Source: Shewanella sp. HN-41
Lineage (GTDB): Bacteria; Pseudomonadota; Gammaproteobacteria; Enterobacterales; Shewanellaceae
Direction of reading: 5' to 3'
NCBI RefSeq assembly: GCF_000217915.1
Contig: NZ_AFOZ01000013.1
Location: 1 to 64,000, forward strand
Length of the DNA stretch: 64,000 nt
The position numbers and the translations under genes were made by a program. Numbering within the stretch: position 1 is the first letter of the stretch; each line of letters starts with the position of its first letter. Below, one piece after another: positions 26,454 through 36,386 of the stretch. Below the pieces are notes generated by a model. It was not told where the DNA came from. It saw only the letters and a list, made by a program, of their open reading frames with translations, and did not search any database.

Positions 26454-28058
26454 TTACTCCGCACCATGGGAAAGCAAAAACTGTGTGTATTCTTTATCGC
26501 TTTTCTGAATATGATTAACCAACCAGGACTTCAAGAAGGACATTAGTTCATCGGCAACATCTTCTCCTCTGCCAACTCGCTTCTGGAACTCAAGCACTTG
26601 ACTGACAAGTTGTCCGTGTTTCTCTTTATGGCTCGCGGTTTGGGGATAACCAAAACGAGCAAATAACTCTTCCTCATAGGAAAAATGGTTTGCGGTGTAA
26701 TCCACCAGCCCTTGAACTATGCGTTTTATCGCCTCAAGACCATAGGCTTCACTTAAGGTGCGGTGCAGTTCGTTAATCAGTGAGACTAAACGCAGATGCT
26801 GACGGTTAATTTCAGGCATACCGATATCAAGCTCGGGTCCCCATTTTACAAAGAGTTGGCTCTGTGCTTGGCTGGAGTTAAATAAATGAGCATCTACATG
26901 GAATCGATGTAGCAGGGAGCCTATTTCCTGCGACATATTATAAATCTTCAGACTCGATAGATTCGTGTCGTTGGTATGGTGGGCATTCTTTAACGCTAAC
27001 TCGGCCATTACGCTGATATTTTTATTAATTTCCTCAGCTACTGCTTGTTGTTGCTCTGAGGCGGTCGCGATTTGATGGGACATATCGGTAATGGATTCGA
27101 TCTGTGTGACTATATCACCGAGCACCGTGTGGGCTTGTTCAACCATGAGTGCGGTTTCATCGGCAACGGTGACATTTTTCTGCATCACTTCGACGCCTTG
27201 ATGGGCCCCCTTCTGTAAGGTGACAATCTGTTGCTGGATTTCGACGGTAGCTTCGGAAGTCCGTTTGGCGAGATTACGGACTTCATCTGCGACAACCGCA
27301 AATCCACGGCCATGTTCACCCGCTCTAGCACTCTCTATCGCCGCATTTAAGGCGAGTAGATTGGTTTGTTCTGCGACTTGGGAGATGGTTTCTATAATGC
27401 TGCTGATGTTATTGCTATCGGCCGCCAGATGTTCAATGACGTTTTTGGTTTGATGAATTTGTTGGGTCATATCTTTAATTTTATGGACGATAGTACCCAT
27501 TATTTGATCGCCGTGTTTTGCTGAACTCTGTGCTATATCGGCCGCCTTTGCTGTGCTTAGCGTATTTTGTGACACTTCTTGTACCGTTGAAACCATCTGT
27601 GTCATTGCTGTCGCGGCAAGTTCAGTCTGGCGCTCTTGCTCTAATACGCCCTGTTTAGCTTGTTCACTTATCTGTTTGATATCGGAAGCGACCTTTTTCA
27701 TCCATTCACAGGTGTCCACCAGAGATAAAATGGTGCGGCTCACATCTTCTCCCATTCTATTAATGCTATGCACGACTCTAATAAACACCCCTGCCTCTTT
27801 TTCATCGAGTTGATAGCTCAAGTCGCCATCACCTAAATGGTGGGCGGCATGTTCGAGTGAAGCTAGGCTGCGGATGAGTTTATTGATGTTAAAAATCAGC
27901 ATGATGGCCAAAGCGAGCAAGCAGAGGAGAGCAATAATATCTTGGCTGATAACTAAGCTGTAAAGAGGATAAACCAGTAATATCAGTGGCGCAAAAATGG
28001 AACTATATCCCATAGTTCCATTCTGTATTCGGCTGTTGGTCATTTGTCGCTCCTTCAA
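26454..28058 (-). CDS. Methyl-accepting chemotaxis protein with C-terminal hemerythrin domain
   Basis: 534 residues. Two close TM helices (about residues 17-33 and 38-58) leave almost no periplasmic sensor. A HAMP-like linker and a cytoplasmic MCP signalling domain follow (about 115-385, hairpin tip [32 protein letters not shown]). The last ~130 residues are a bacteriohemerythrin: H in [21 protein letters not shown] and HIQKSDKEY supply the His/Glu/Asp ligands of a diiron O2-binding site. The receptor therefore probably senses oxygen or redox state in the cytoplasm for aerotaxis. It is monocistronic. Confidence 0.92.
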   Translation of the reverse strand: MKERQMTNSRIQNGTMGYSSIFAPLILLVYPLYSLVISQDIIALLCLLALAIMLIFNINKLIRSLASLEHAAHHLGDGDLSYQLDEKEAGVFIRVVHSINRMGEDVSRTILSLVDTCEWMKKVASDIKQISEQAKQGVLEQERQTELAATAMTQMVSTVQEVSQNTLSTAKAADIAQSSAKHGDQIMGTIVHKIKDMTQQIHQTKNVIEHLAADSNNISSIIETISQVAEQTNLLALNAAIESARAGEHGRGFAVVADEVRNLAKRTSEATVEIQQQIVTLQKGAHQGVEVMQKNVTVADETALMVEQAHTVLGDIVTQIESITDMSHQIATASEQQQAVAEEINKNISVMAELALKNAHHTNDTNLSSLKIYNMSQEIGSLLHRFHVDAHLFNSSQAQSQLFVKWGPELDIGMPEINRQHLRLVSLINELHRTLSEAYGLEAIKRIVQGLVDYTANHFSYEEELFARFGYPQTASHKEKHGQLVSQVLEFQKRVGRGEDVADELMSFLKSWLVNHIQKSDKEYTQFLLSHGAE

Positions 28059-28252
28059 AAATGTACACAGGCTTAAGCATAGGTACAGATCTTAGAATCA
28101 TTGTGTGGTTTATATGTAATCCTAGTTGCTAACTTAATAAGAAACAAAACCAAATTTCTTGAACTCGCCCTCAATTTGCCTGGTTCTAAATTTGATATTC
28201 GTCACATAGTTAGGCGAGAGTTGCAATTTTGTTTAATAGTGTCGAATTTTTA

Positions 28253-28266
28253 TTGATCAGGATCAC
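28253..28266 (+). promoter_or_regulatory. Candidate FNR/EtrA box upstream of DUF3149 gene
   Basis: TTGAT-CAGG-ATCAC, one mismatch from TTGATNNNNATCAA, centred 68 bases before the start codon. It lies in the divergent region with the MCP-hemerythrin gene. Confidence 0.5.
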
Positions 28267-28327
28267 TATTTCTACCCCTGAAGGCAGCTAGTTTAGAGGG
28301 GACTTCACAGGAAAGAGGATTTCAATC

Positions 28328-28459
28328 ATGGCATTTTGGTTAGATTTAATGTTTGGTAACCCTATAGGTTTACTCTCAATGATCGTTATCTTTAGCACAA
28401 TAGGGATAGTCTCATATATCACTTGGATGTTTATTGTGAAGTCTGCACAACAGCCGTAG
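28328..28459 (+). CDS. DUF3149-type small membrane protein (43 aa)
   Basis: 43 residues: MAFWLDLMFGNPIGLLSMIV is the hallmark start of DUF3149 micro-proteins, followed by one TM helix and a short positively charged tail. GAAAGAGGA precedes the ATG and a strong terminator follows, so it is a self-contained gene. Function of the family is unknown. The FNR-like box suggests oxygen-dependent control. Confidence 0.8.
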   Translation: MAFWLDLMFGNPIGLLSMIVIFSTIGIVSYITWMFIVKSAQQP

Positions 28460-28509
28460 TTTTTGCTTCCATTTGTTTATTTTGTTCTTTGTAAAAATTG
28501 CACATTATT

Positions 28510-28536
28510 ATGGGGGTCTGGATACCCCCATTTTTT
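28510..28536 (+). terminator. Rho-independent terminator after DUF3149 gene
   Basis: Stem ATGGGGGT-ctggat-ACCCCCAT followed by a run of T. Confidence 0.9.
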
Positions 28537-28583
28537 ATATCTAAATTTTACAAACTATTCCAATCACTTAGTCTGTTTTTTCA

Positions 28584-29195
28584 CTAAGCTGCATGTTTAC
28601 GGTTCTGTACTAATCCATTCAAAAACTGTGGGCGCGCCTTAATCAGATGCTGCATTTCTTCTTGGCTTGGCTCACCCGCAGGTAGGCGTAAGACATCACG
28701 ATTTAGATACATACGTGCCTTCATCGCAATTTTGTAATCGGCTGTTGGACCTTGGATAGCGTAATGGCGCTCATTACCCAGATGTTCCAAGATACAAGCA
28801 TTGAGTAAGCTCTTCACCGCGGGTTCATTTTGCGGCAGAGTCAAAATGGTGGCGCCCTGCAAAAAGAATTCGCGTAGTAATGCTCGTTCTGCACGATCAA
28901 GAAGGTTGACTTTGGCTTCAATGGTCTCTGTGATACGTTTATCACTCAAGTGACGGATCGATTCATCTAAGCCCAGATTTAACAGCTGGCTGAAGAAATA
29001 CGCGACAGCAATAATCAGACCTAGGCCGATAAAGTGTGCGTGTTCCGGTACAAATTTATCGAGGGCCAGAATCGCTAATGCATTGGATGGAATCGATAAT
29101 AAGACAGCACAGCTCACCATTAGCCAGAGCATGACTCTAAACATCATTTTCTTAGGGCTAAAAAACTTAACTGGATCCAGCTTGAGTTTAAACAT
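28584..29195 (-). CDS. Superinfection exclusion B (SieB)-like membrane protein
   Basis: 203 residues with two N-terminal TM helices (about 19-45 and 52-75) and a soluble C-terminal domain containing LLDRAERALLREFFLQGATILTLP, the pattern of the SieB family. In phages and their hosts, SieB proteins abort infection by related phages. This is a chromosomal member outside any visible prophage, so a defence role is possible but unproven. Assignment is by recognition of the family pattern. Confidence 0.65.
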   Translation of the reverse strand: MFKLKLDPVKFFSPKKMMFRVMLWLMVSCAVLLSIPSNALAILALDKFVPEHAHFIGLGLIIAVAYFFSQLLNLGLDESIRHLSDKRITETIEAKVNLLDRAERALLREFFLQGATILTLPQNEPAVKSLLNACILEHLGNERHYAIQGPTADYKIAMKARMYLNRDVLRLPAGEPSQEEMQHLIKARPQFLNGLVQNRKHAA

Positions 29196-29364
29196 AGTGT
29201 TATCCCAGTGACAAAAAATTGAACCTGTTGATGAGTAAGCAAATTTGGTGCCATAACTAAAGTAAGACTTTTGGGATATTTCATATTGATAAAATGCACA
29301 ATTTTAGTCATGGGGTCTATGCTTATAAGCATCTCAAGCCGCTATTGTGTATAGAAAATTTAAG

Positions 29365-30978
29365 ATGCTGACATTCTTTAGCCAATTGATTAAAAGTCCC
29401 ATAGGCAGACATCTCACCTTGTCTATCATTCTCTTTAGCTCATTAATCACGTTAATGACGACGGCTTATCAGCTTGTGAATGATTACCGTGGCGATGTTA
29501 GCCGTATTGATCGAGTCTTTTCGAATATTGAAAAAGCTAACCTCGATGTGCTGGCGGCGAGTATTTGGGTTATTGACGAGAGACTGATCAATACTCAACT
29601 GAATGGTCTAATTCAACTGCCTGATATTAATTACATTTCAATAAAAGACGACAGCGGCCAATCTTGGAATTCGGGTAAATTAAAGCCGGAGCATGCACTC
29701 GATAAGCGCTTTTCTTTAGTCTATAAATCTCCAACAGAAAGCATTAACGTGGGGACGCTAGAAGTGCAAGCCGATATGGATGCAATTTATCAACGCCTGT
29801 ACGATAAGGCGATGCTGATCTTGCTATCCAATGGTATAAAAACCTTCTTAGTCGCTGGATTTATCCTCTTCTTGGTCTGGTACAATATCACTAAGCACTT
29901 GGATAAACTCAGTAATTATTGTAAGCGCATTAATCTTGACACTGATTACGAACCACTCCAATTTGAGCGTAAAGAAAAGGCCGACGAGTTTAAACAGGTG
30001 GCCGATGCCATCAATAGTATGCAACATCAGCTGCGTAGCTCCTTTGATGCCCTTAAAAACTCTAAATCCGAGTTACAAACTGCCCTAGAAGACAGGGAAC
30101 GCTTACTCAAGTTGGAGCGCAGCTATAAAGAAGAATTGGCAAGGCAAGTCAAAGAAAGAACTCTGGAATTAGAGCAGTCTCTCACGGCACTGAAGCGTGC
30201 TCAGCAAGTATTGGTCGAACAAGAAAAAATGGCGGCCTTAGGTGGATTAGTCTCGGGGGTTGCCCATGAAATTAACACGCCAATTGGTATATGTTTGACG
30301 GCCGCGAGCACACAGCTAAGTCATATCGAAGAACTGATAGAGCTTATTCATAGTGATCAAGCCACACTCGATGAGATCAATGCTATTTTGGATGAGTATC
30401 AGGAAAGCTGTGAACTTATCGTCCGTAATATCACTAAAGCCAGTGGCCTAATTCAAAAATTCAAAACGATTGCTATCGATCGCAGTCACGAAGAACATCA
30501 ATGCGTCAATCTAAAGGAGCAGTTAAACGAGATTTTAGAATCGACCTTGATCATGTATCCCAATGTTAATGTCAAAACGCAGATCAAAGTGGCATCAACT
30601 CTAAACGTTAAAATAAATATTAGTCTACTAAATCAAATTGTTAGTAACATTTTATCCAATGCTTTCACCCATGCATTTCAAAATAGGGAAGATAATCTCG
30701 TTGATATCTGTGCGGATATTGATGATAACTATGTCAATATAAGTATTCAAAACAATGGATTAGCAATTTCTGCCGAAGTCGCGGAACATATGTTCGAACC
30801 CTTTTTTACCACCAATAGGAATAAAGGCGGTACGGGCCTAGGTTTATCGGCAGCCTTCAATGCCGCTACCCTATTAAAAGGTACTATGAGTTATCAGGCT
30901 GACTCGGCCCTTGGTGGGGCGCAGTTCAATATCCGTTTTCCCTTAGTGCCCTGTGAGTTTGTGCAACTGGCGATCTAG
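29365..30978 (+). CDS. Membrane sensor histidine kinase
   Basis: 537 residues from the ATG at 29365; GTG at 29347 is an in-frame alternative, and neither has a clear ribosome site. TM1 (about 15-35), a ~115-residue periplasmic domain, TM2 (about 155-175), a HAMP-like linker and a long coiled coil precede the HisKA domain with phospho-acceptor GVAHEINTPIG. The HATPase has an N box (NQIVSNILSNAFTHAF), and GTGLGLSAAF. The class is that of DctB/NtrB-like kinases. No response regulator is adjacent, so it is an orphan. Ligand unknown. Confidence 0.88.
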   Translation: MLTFFSQLIKSPIGRHLTLSIILFSSLITLMTTAYQLVNDYRGDVSRIDRVFSNIEKANLDVLAASIWVIDERLINTQLNGLIQLPDINYISIKDDSGQSWNSGKLKPEHALDKRFSLVYKSPTESINVGTLEVQADMDAIYQRLYDKAMLILLSNGIKTFLVAGFILFLVWYNITKHLDKLSNYCKRINLDTDYEPLQFERKEKADEFKQVADAINSMQHQLRSSFDALKNSKSELQTALEDRERLLKLERSYKEELARQVKERTLELEQSLTALKRAQQVLVEQEKMAALGGLVSGVAHEINTPIGICLTAASTQLSHIEELIELIHSDQATLDEINAILDEYQESCELIVRNITKASGLIQKFKTIAIDRSHEEHQCVNLKEQLNEILESTLIMYPNVNVKTQIKVASTLNVKINISLLNQIVSNILSNAFTHAFQNREDNLVDICADIDDNYVNISIQNNGLAISAEVAEHMFEPFFTTNRNKGGTGLGLSAAFNAATLLKGTMSYQADSALGGAQFNIRFPLVPCEFVQLAI

Positions 30979-31033
30979 CATCATTGGTCATCGGTACTCG
31001 CTTGAGAAACACTGCTTTTGCCCTAAAACAAAC

Positions 31034-31056
31034 ATCCACGGCAGTTGGCCGTGGAT
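31034..31056. terminator. Hairpin between convergent kinase and tcdA genes
   Basis: Perfect 9-bp stem ATCCACGGC-agttg-GCCGTGGAT. It lacks a U tract, so termination strength is uncertain. Confidence 0.55.
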
Positions 31057-31082
31057 ATCAATACACTATGCTTGGGATAGCG

Positions 31083-31889
31083 CTAAGACTCATTGGCAAC
31101 TTGTGCCAACCGCGCCAATACGCGACTCGCCGCCACAAATCCAAAGGTACCCGTTACCATAGTCACTGCGCCAAAACCTGAGGCGCAGTCCATACGCATA
31201 GTGCCATCGGCCGTCGCCTTAGTGTTACACACTGAGCCATCGGCTTGGGGATACACTAATTGTTCACTGGAAAATACGGCATCGACGGCGAAGCGGCGCT
31301 GCACATTTTTTGAGAAATTATATTCGCGGCGCAGGAGATTGCGAACTTTTGCAAGCAATGGATCTTGATAGGTTTTAGCAAGATCAGTCAGCTGGATTTG
31401 GGTCGGATCCGTTTGTCCACCAGCACCACCAACGGTAACGATTTTAATTTTTTGACGCTTACACCAAGCGATCAATGCCGCCTTTTGTTTCACCGCATCA
31501 ATGCAGTCAACCACATAATCAATATTGCCCCCGGTCTTGGGGCCGAGCAAATAGTCACCTAGGTTATCTATGGTAATAAAATCTTCTATTTCATTGACTT
31601 GACAATCTGGGTTGATCTCGCGGATCCGCTGCGCCATGACAGCCACTTTTGATTCACCAATGGTTGAAGTCAACGCATGGATTTGACGATTGGTGTTAGT
31701 GACACAGATATCATCTAAATCAATCAGAGTCATTTGGCCTATGCCGCTACGTGCTAAGGCTTCTGCAGCCCAAGTGCCTACACCACCAATGCCAATCACC
31801 ACCACATGGGACTGGGCAAATTTTGCTAACGCCTTTTGTCCGTACAAACGGCCAATTCCACTAAAGCGATTTTGATAGGCTTCAGTCAT
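31083..31889 (-). CDS. tcdA: tRNA threonylcarbamoyladenosine dehydratase TcdA
   Basis: 268 residues of the E1/ThiF/MoeB-like ATP-dependent family. It cyclises t6A37 to ct6A in ANN-reading tRNAs. The nucleotide-binding loop VVVIGIGGVGTWAAEALARSGIG and acidic LIDLDDICVTNTNRQ are at residues 28-75. The start MTEAYQNRFSGIGRLYG matches E. coli TcdA (CsdL). csdA and csdE partners are not adjacent. Confidence 0.92.
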   Translation of the reverse strand: MTEAYQNRFSGIGRLYGQKALAKFAQSHVVVIGIGGVGTWAAEALARSGIGQMTLIDLDDICVTNTNRQIHALTSTIGESKVAVMAQRIREINPDCQVNEIEDFITIDNLGDYLLGPKTGGNIDYVVDCIDAVKQKAALIAWCKRQKIKIVTVGGAGGQTDPTQIQLTDLAKTYQDPLLAKVRNLLRREYNFSKNVQRRFAVDAVFSSEQLVYPQADGSVCNTKATADGTMRMDCASGFGAVTMVTGTFGFVAASRVLARLAQVANES

Positions 31890-32187
31890 AAATACGTACC
31901 TTATATCGACCTAACAACAGCAAAGAAACCCACTCTCACTCACCTTGGGGCTACGACCTAAAACTCGAGAGCACACTAAAAATGCGCCGTGGATTCTAAA
32001 CGATTTAGCGTGAAAATCGAAATCAATCTCCAAAATCAACACTAAAGATGCAGAGCGATACGAATGCCGTGCAAATGTAATAAATGAAGATAGGCTGCAT
32101 GGCTCTCGGGATTTTCTAGTGAAAATATCATTGTAACGTTGTTTTTTCTTTGTAAAACAATGTGTTGAAAATATGCCTCTTTGGGCT
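31890..32187. other. Intergenic region upstream of first tandem porin
   Basis: About 300 AT-rich bases with no gene. The CRP-like site follows at 32188. Confidence 0.5.
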
Positions 32188-32209
32188 GAAATTGATCTTG
32201 GTCACACTT
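32188..32209 (+). promoter_or_regulatory. Candidate CRP box upstream of porin
   Basis: GAAATTGATCTTGGTCACACTT matches the 22-base CRP consensus at about 16 positions (key bases TGATC and TCACA kept). It is centred ~120 bases before the porin start codon. Shewanella CRP controls many anaerobic and nutrient genes. Confidence 0.5.
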
Positions 32210-32318
32210 TTCATTCTAAAGCCTGTGCACACTTCGCGGCACAAAAGCTCAACCACTTGCTGCGGATAACCTCGTTTAACCGCGCATAAAACAGCGATAT
32301 AAGAACAGGAAACTGAAG

Positions 32319-33383
32319 ATGAAAAAGAATCTGCTCACGACGGCTATTACCTCTTGCCTAGCATTTTACTCATTCACTGCGCTCGCGGATGGTCCAGAGT
32401 TTTATGGCCATGCCGATTTGAGTATTACAGACTCAGAAAAGGGTTATGCCACCCAAAATCAAAAAGATGGTACTGTGCTTGAAAACAACTTCTCTTGGAT
32501 AGGCGTAAGGGGTTCTGAAACCGTAAGCCCCTATTTTGACATCATTTATCAAATGGAATTTGGGGTTGAAAACTTTGATAACTCGAATAAAACCTTTAAT
32601 GCTCGTAACACTTTCCTTGGCGTAAGAAGTGCAGCCGGTACGGCGTTAGTTGGCCGCAATGATACCGTATTTAAGGCCGCAGAAGGTGGCTTCGATCTTT
32701 TCGGTAACACCAATGCCGATATCGATTTGTTGCTTGCAGGCCAAACACGTTCGGCCGATGGTATCTCTTACTACTCCCCCAAAATTGCTGATCTACTCAG
32801 CCTAAACGCAACTTATCTGATGAGCGATAACTATGATCAATTAGATAGCAATGGCAATGATATCTACAGCAAAGATCAAATGTACGCCCTGAGTGCAACC
32901 TTAGGGGATAAAAGTTTTAAAACACAAAACTACTATGTTGCCGCCGCATACAATGATGGTATTGAGAATGTAGAAGCCTATCGTGGGGTCGCTCAAGTCA
33001 AGTTTGGTGATCTGATTTTAGGGGCGTTATACCAGCACAGTGAACATGTGGATGATAAATTCTCCAATCTGTCCGGAGACACCTATTTTGTTAACGCAGC
33101 TTACCTGATTGGCGACCTTAAATTAAAAATGATGTACGGCAAAGATGACTCCGGCTTAGGTAAATATGTGAGTCGTTATGTAGGCGATCAGAACAATGCT
33201 GGGCTAGAACAAGTGAGCGATGTTGACCTGCAGCAGTTCAGTTTGGGTGCCGATTACCGACTTAGCACTAAGACTATGGTCTATGGCCATTACACTCGCT
33301 TTGATGGTGACCTTATGCTAGATGGTACTTTGCAAGACTTAGATGACAACATATTTACTGTTGGTTTACGTGTTGATTTTTAA
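32319..33383 (+). CDS. Outer-membrane porin (Gram-negative general porin)
   Basis: 354 residues. Signal peptide CLAFYSFTALA, then a barrel beginning GPEFYGHADLSITDS and ending NIFTVGLRVDF with the terminal Phe required by the BAM machinery. Porin landmarks LVGRNDTVFKAAEG and YYSPKIADLLSLNATYL are shared with the next gene, so the two are tandem paralogues. AGGAAA precedes the ATG, and a strong terminator follows. Confidence 0.93.
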   Translation: MKKNLLTTAITSCLAFYSFTALADGPEFYGHADLSITDSEKGYATQNQKDGTVLENNFSWIGVRGSETVSPYFDIIYQMEFGVENFDNSNKTFNARNTFLGVRSAAGTALVGRNDTVFKAAEGGFDLFGNTNADIDLLLAGQTRSADGISYYSPKIADLLSLNATYLMSDNYDQLDSNGNDIYSKDQMYALSATLGDKSFKTQNYYVAAAYNDGIENVEAYRGVAQVKFGDLILGALYQHSEHVDDKFSNLSGDTYFVNAAYLIGDLKLKMMYGKDDSGLGKYVSRYVGDQNNAGLEQVSDVDLQQFSLGADYRLSTKTMVYGHYTRFDGDLMLDGTLQDLDDNIFTVGLRVDF

Positions 33384-33420
33384 ATAGATTATTTAGTTTA
33401 AACAGAAACGGATTTTGATA

Positions 33421-33446
33421 AAAAAGCGACTTATGTCGCTTTTTTT
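33421..33446 (+). terminator. Rho-independent terminator after first porin
   Basis: AAAAAGCGAC-ttat-GTCGCTTTTTTT, a perfect stem with a long T tract. Confidence 0.93.
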
Positions 33447-33813
33447 ACCTGCAACGTTGCAAATCTCACTCATTGAGCCCCTATATGACAAACTTGCTAC
33501 AACATTAGTATATGCTACAGTTAGCCTCGCCGACTTACTTGGGCTTTGGCGCCTAATCTACCTCTTTAGTAGTAAGTGAAACATGCCGTTTTACCACTTT
33601 CACGTCAATTTGCGGTCGAGATATACGGAAATATCCTAAAAAAGCCCGAATGCGGACAAGGAGAGCCAAAAACATGATCTGCACCACAGCCTGCGAGTCG
33701 TAAAACTGTAAAAATCGGCGGCAACTTTGTTACCGATTTCAGTAGCAAATGTTTTAAACCACACAAAAACCATGAAAAATGGATAAGAACTTAGGTTCGA
33801 GGGAGCACAAAAC
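33447..33813. other. Intergenic region between tandem porins
   Basis: 367 bases with no ORF of note. An AT-rich stretch near 33495-33525 (TTGCTA...TATGCT) could be a promoter, but the match is weak. Confidence 0.4.
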
Positions 33814-34874
33814 ATGAAAAAGACATTCATCTCTGCATCAGTTGCATCAGTACTGGCATTGGCTTCATTCGGTGCGCTAGCCGAAGGCCCGAGCTTCTAT
33901 GGTCGTTTAGAGCTTGCTGTCACTAATACTGAAACCGGTGCGACTCTACAATCTGGTACTAATGGTGTTGATACAAAAAATTACGCCGATGAAAATAACG
34001 CTGGTACCTATTTAGAAAACAACTTCTCTCTATTAGGTGTTAAAGGCACAGAAAAATTGCCGATGGCTTCGAAGCTATCTATCAAATGGAATTCCAAGTT
34101 GAAAATACATCAACAACGGGTGATGTATTCAAGGCGCGTAATACCTATTTAGGCTTAAAAACTAACGCAGGTACTGTATTAGTGGGCCGTAACGATACCG
34201 TATTCAAACAAGCCGAAGGTAACGTCGATATTTTCGGTAACACTAACGCCGATATCGACCGTCTAGTTAGCGCACAAACCCGTAGTGCAGATGGTGTTTG
34301 GTACTACTCACCAAAAATCGCGGGCTTAGTCACACTGAACGCGACTTATCTATTCGATGATAACGACACTACTGCAAAAACGTCTGAAAGCTTATATGCA
34401 TTAAGTGCAACGTTAGGTGATAAAGGCTTTAAAGATCAAAACTACTATGCCGCAGTAGCCTATAACAAAGGTATTGCGGGTGTTGATGCCTATCGTTTAG
34501 TTGGTCAAGCAAAATTCGGCCAATTCAAAGTCGGTGGTTTATTCCAAAACTCTGAAGATGTAGTGAACAGTGACATTGACGGTAACACTTACTTCGTTAA
34601 CGTTTCCTATGATCTGAATGGTGTTAACCTGAAGGCCGAATACGGTGTTGACGAAGCTGGTTTAGGTGGCGCATACACTAAACTGGGTGGCGTGAAAGGT
34701 GCTGATGACATCAACTTCCAAAACTTCAACATTGGTGCTGATTATCGTTTAGCGAAATCAACTATGGTTTATGGCCAATATGCTATGTACCGTGGTGATT
34801 TTACAGTTGCTAATGCTAAAACTGATTTACAAGACGACAATGTATTCTCTGTAGGCGTACGTTACGACTTCTAA
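33814..34874 (+). pseudogene. Outer-membrane porin, tandem paralogue, with a one-base frameshift
   Basis: Signal peptide ASVLALASFGALA and the N-terminal barrel read in one frame (33814 to about 34058). The rest, from MEFQVENTSTTGDVF to SVGVRYDF, reads in another frame to 34874. Adding one base near 34058-34060 (after GAAAAATTG) gives a continuous KLADGFEAIYQMEF that aligns with the first porin. Apart from this shift, the gene is intact, full length (~353 residues) and has normal start and end, so it may be a sequencing error or a very recent inactivation. A ribosome site GAGGGAG precedes the ATG. Confidence 0.85.
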
Positions 34875-34890
34875 TGTCCTATAGGACATT
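34873..34890. repeat. Perfect palindrome at the porin stop codon
   Basis: AATGTCCTATAGGACATT, 18 bases, self-complementary and overlapping the TAA. It could be a protein site or a 3' mRNA hairpin. Confidence 0.6.
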
Positions 34891-34915
34891 GATGCGTGTA
34901 AATCGATATTAATCT

Positions 34916-34950
34916 AATGCCATTCGCTTAAGGGCGAATGGCATTTTTAT
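34916..34950 (+). terminator. Rho-independent terminator after second porin
   Basis: 12-bp stem AATGCCATTCGC-ttaagg-GCGAATGGCATT followed by TTTATT. Confidence 0.88.
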
Positions 34951-35020
34951 TGGAAGTTATTTATTGAAAGTGGCTTACTGGACGAGCGTGGCCTGCCTAG
35001 TTTAGGTCAATCCGGCGCAA

Positions 35021-35722
35021 TTAGAAGTCAGTCTTACGGCCCTCATAGGTGGCACACATTTGCTGGGCTAGGACCTCATCATAGGGGCGTAGGCCACTCA
35101 TCACTAATGTCTTAATGCCTGTGCCTACTAAAGTATCACCACTGTGCAACTCAAAGTGCAGTGTCACATCACCACGTTTGCCATCGATCTGCAGATCTTG
35201 GCCTACAAGGGAGAGGGTGACTTCCACAAAATCGAGGGTACTGAGATCGAAGGACATGCTTTCGTAAATCACTAAGGGGCGTTCTGGATTGATCATTACT
35301 TGATGCTGTTTCATCAGAGGTATCAAGATATCGATAAAGTTGTGCCCAGAAAACGCCACATAACTGCGGATAAAGGATTCTGTCTGTGCATCGCAGCAGC
35401 TGACATCGCCTTGGCGGGTCACATTTAGATAGGTTTTATCTCGGCTATCACAAATCGAAAAATGTTCATTCACTTGCTCCGGAAATTGCAGCTCAACGCC
35501 ATCCCCTACCATACCCGCAAAGCTAAACTTCATGCTTTGGCTTAAACCATACTGGGTTAACACTAAGGCAAACAGCAAATCTCCCGGAACACAAAAACGC
35601 TTAGCACCCACGTCGTGAATGGGATTAAAGTCCTGCGCAATTTTCTTAGCGAAGTCACTGGCTTGTTGGGCTGAAACGGAAATAGCTTGATTTTGCTTGG
35701 AAAAATAAGGCGCTAGAAACAT
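35021..35722 (-). CDS. DUF3581 family protein
   Basis: 233 residues. The N-terminal signature FAKKIAQDFNPIHD...KRFCVPGDLLFALVL is characteristic of DUF3581, a marine gammaproteobacterial family. NPIHD resembles the active-site segment of MaoC-like hot-dog hydratases, so a thioester- or acyl-related role is conceivable but unproven. Cytoplasmic, monocistronic. Confidence 0.75.
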   Translation of the reverse strand: MFLAPYFSKQNQAISVSAQQASDFAKKIAQDFNPIHDVGAKRFCVPGDLLFALVLTQYGLSQSMKFSFAGMVGDGVELQFPEQVNEHFSICDSRDKTYLNVTRQGDVSCCDAQTESFIRSYVAFSGHNFIDILIPLMKQHQVMINPERPLVIYESMSFDLSTLDFVEVTLSLVGQDLQIDGKRGDVTLHFELHSGDTLVGTGIKTLVMSGLRPYDEVLAQQMCATYEGRKTDF

Positions 35723-35929
35723 ATAAACTCTATTTTAAATGGCTCAAGATAAGGATTGATAACAAATTTATCACGAGTCTACCTTAATTTAGGTATTTAA
35801 CTCACCCGATGACTTGAGTATAGGGAGGTCGTACAAAGTAACATTATGGTGATATTTGTAAAGCCAATCGGGCATGGGCCCCGGTTATTCCTCTTCATAT
35901 CACCACAGGGCGGTGCGGCAAGGCGCTTT

Positions 35930-36160
35930 CTAAACCCTATTGAATTCACGCTTCAATTGAAAACCATCATCTGTCACTAGCTGTTCTAGCACTTCAATTC
36001 GGCGACGTAGCGTTTCTAACTCGGCTCTTAATGCTTGGTTTTCTACGGCTTGTGCACTATTTGCCATGCTTTGTTTCTCACGAATTTTCATAATTGCCAC
36101 TATATAGCCACCGACAATGGCGAGTATGGGGATAAGTAAGGCGAGCGTTCCGGCATTCAT
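35930..36160 (-). CDS. Small membrane protein with coiled coil (PspB-like layout)
   Basis: 76 residues: an N-terminal TM helix (LALLIPILAIVGGYIVAIM) followed by a charged coiled coil (ENQALRAELETLRRRIEVLEQLV). The layout resembles PspB, but no pspA or pspC is nearby and homology is uncertain. Not otherwise recognised. Confidence 0.65.
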   Translation of the reverse strand: MNAGTLALLIPILAIVGGYIVAIMKIREKQSMANSAQAVENQALRAELETLRRRIEVLEQLVTDDGFQLKREFNRV

Positions 36161-36386
36161 AATCGAATTCCTTTATCTAGTGGGTCGTTGTTATTAGCTG
36201 AGTTTGAATAGCAATCAAAGCATGAAAATAAGTATGCTTAAGTTTAGGTTAATCCACCAGTGACAAAAGTCACTATGTTTGGTTAAGCATTCTCATCTCC
36301 AATACTCTGCCAGTTTGTTTGATGGATAATACTCACAATACAGACGTCTTATTAATCGAGTGCGAATGGATAAATGGCATCAGATG

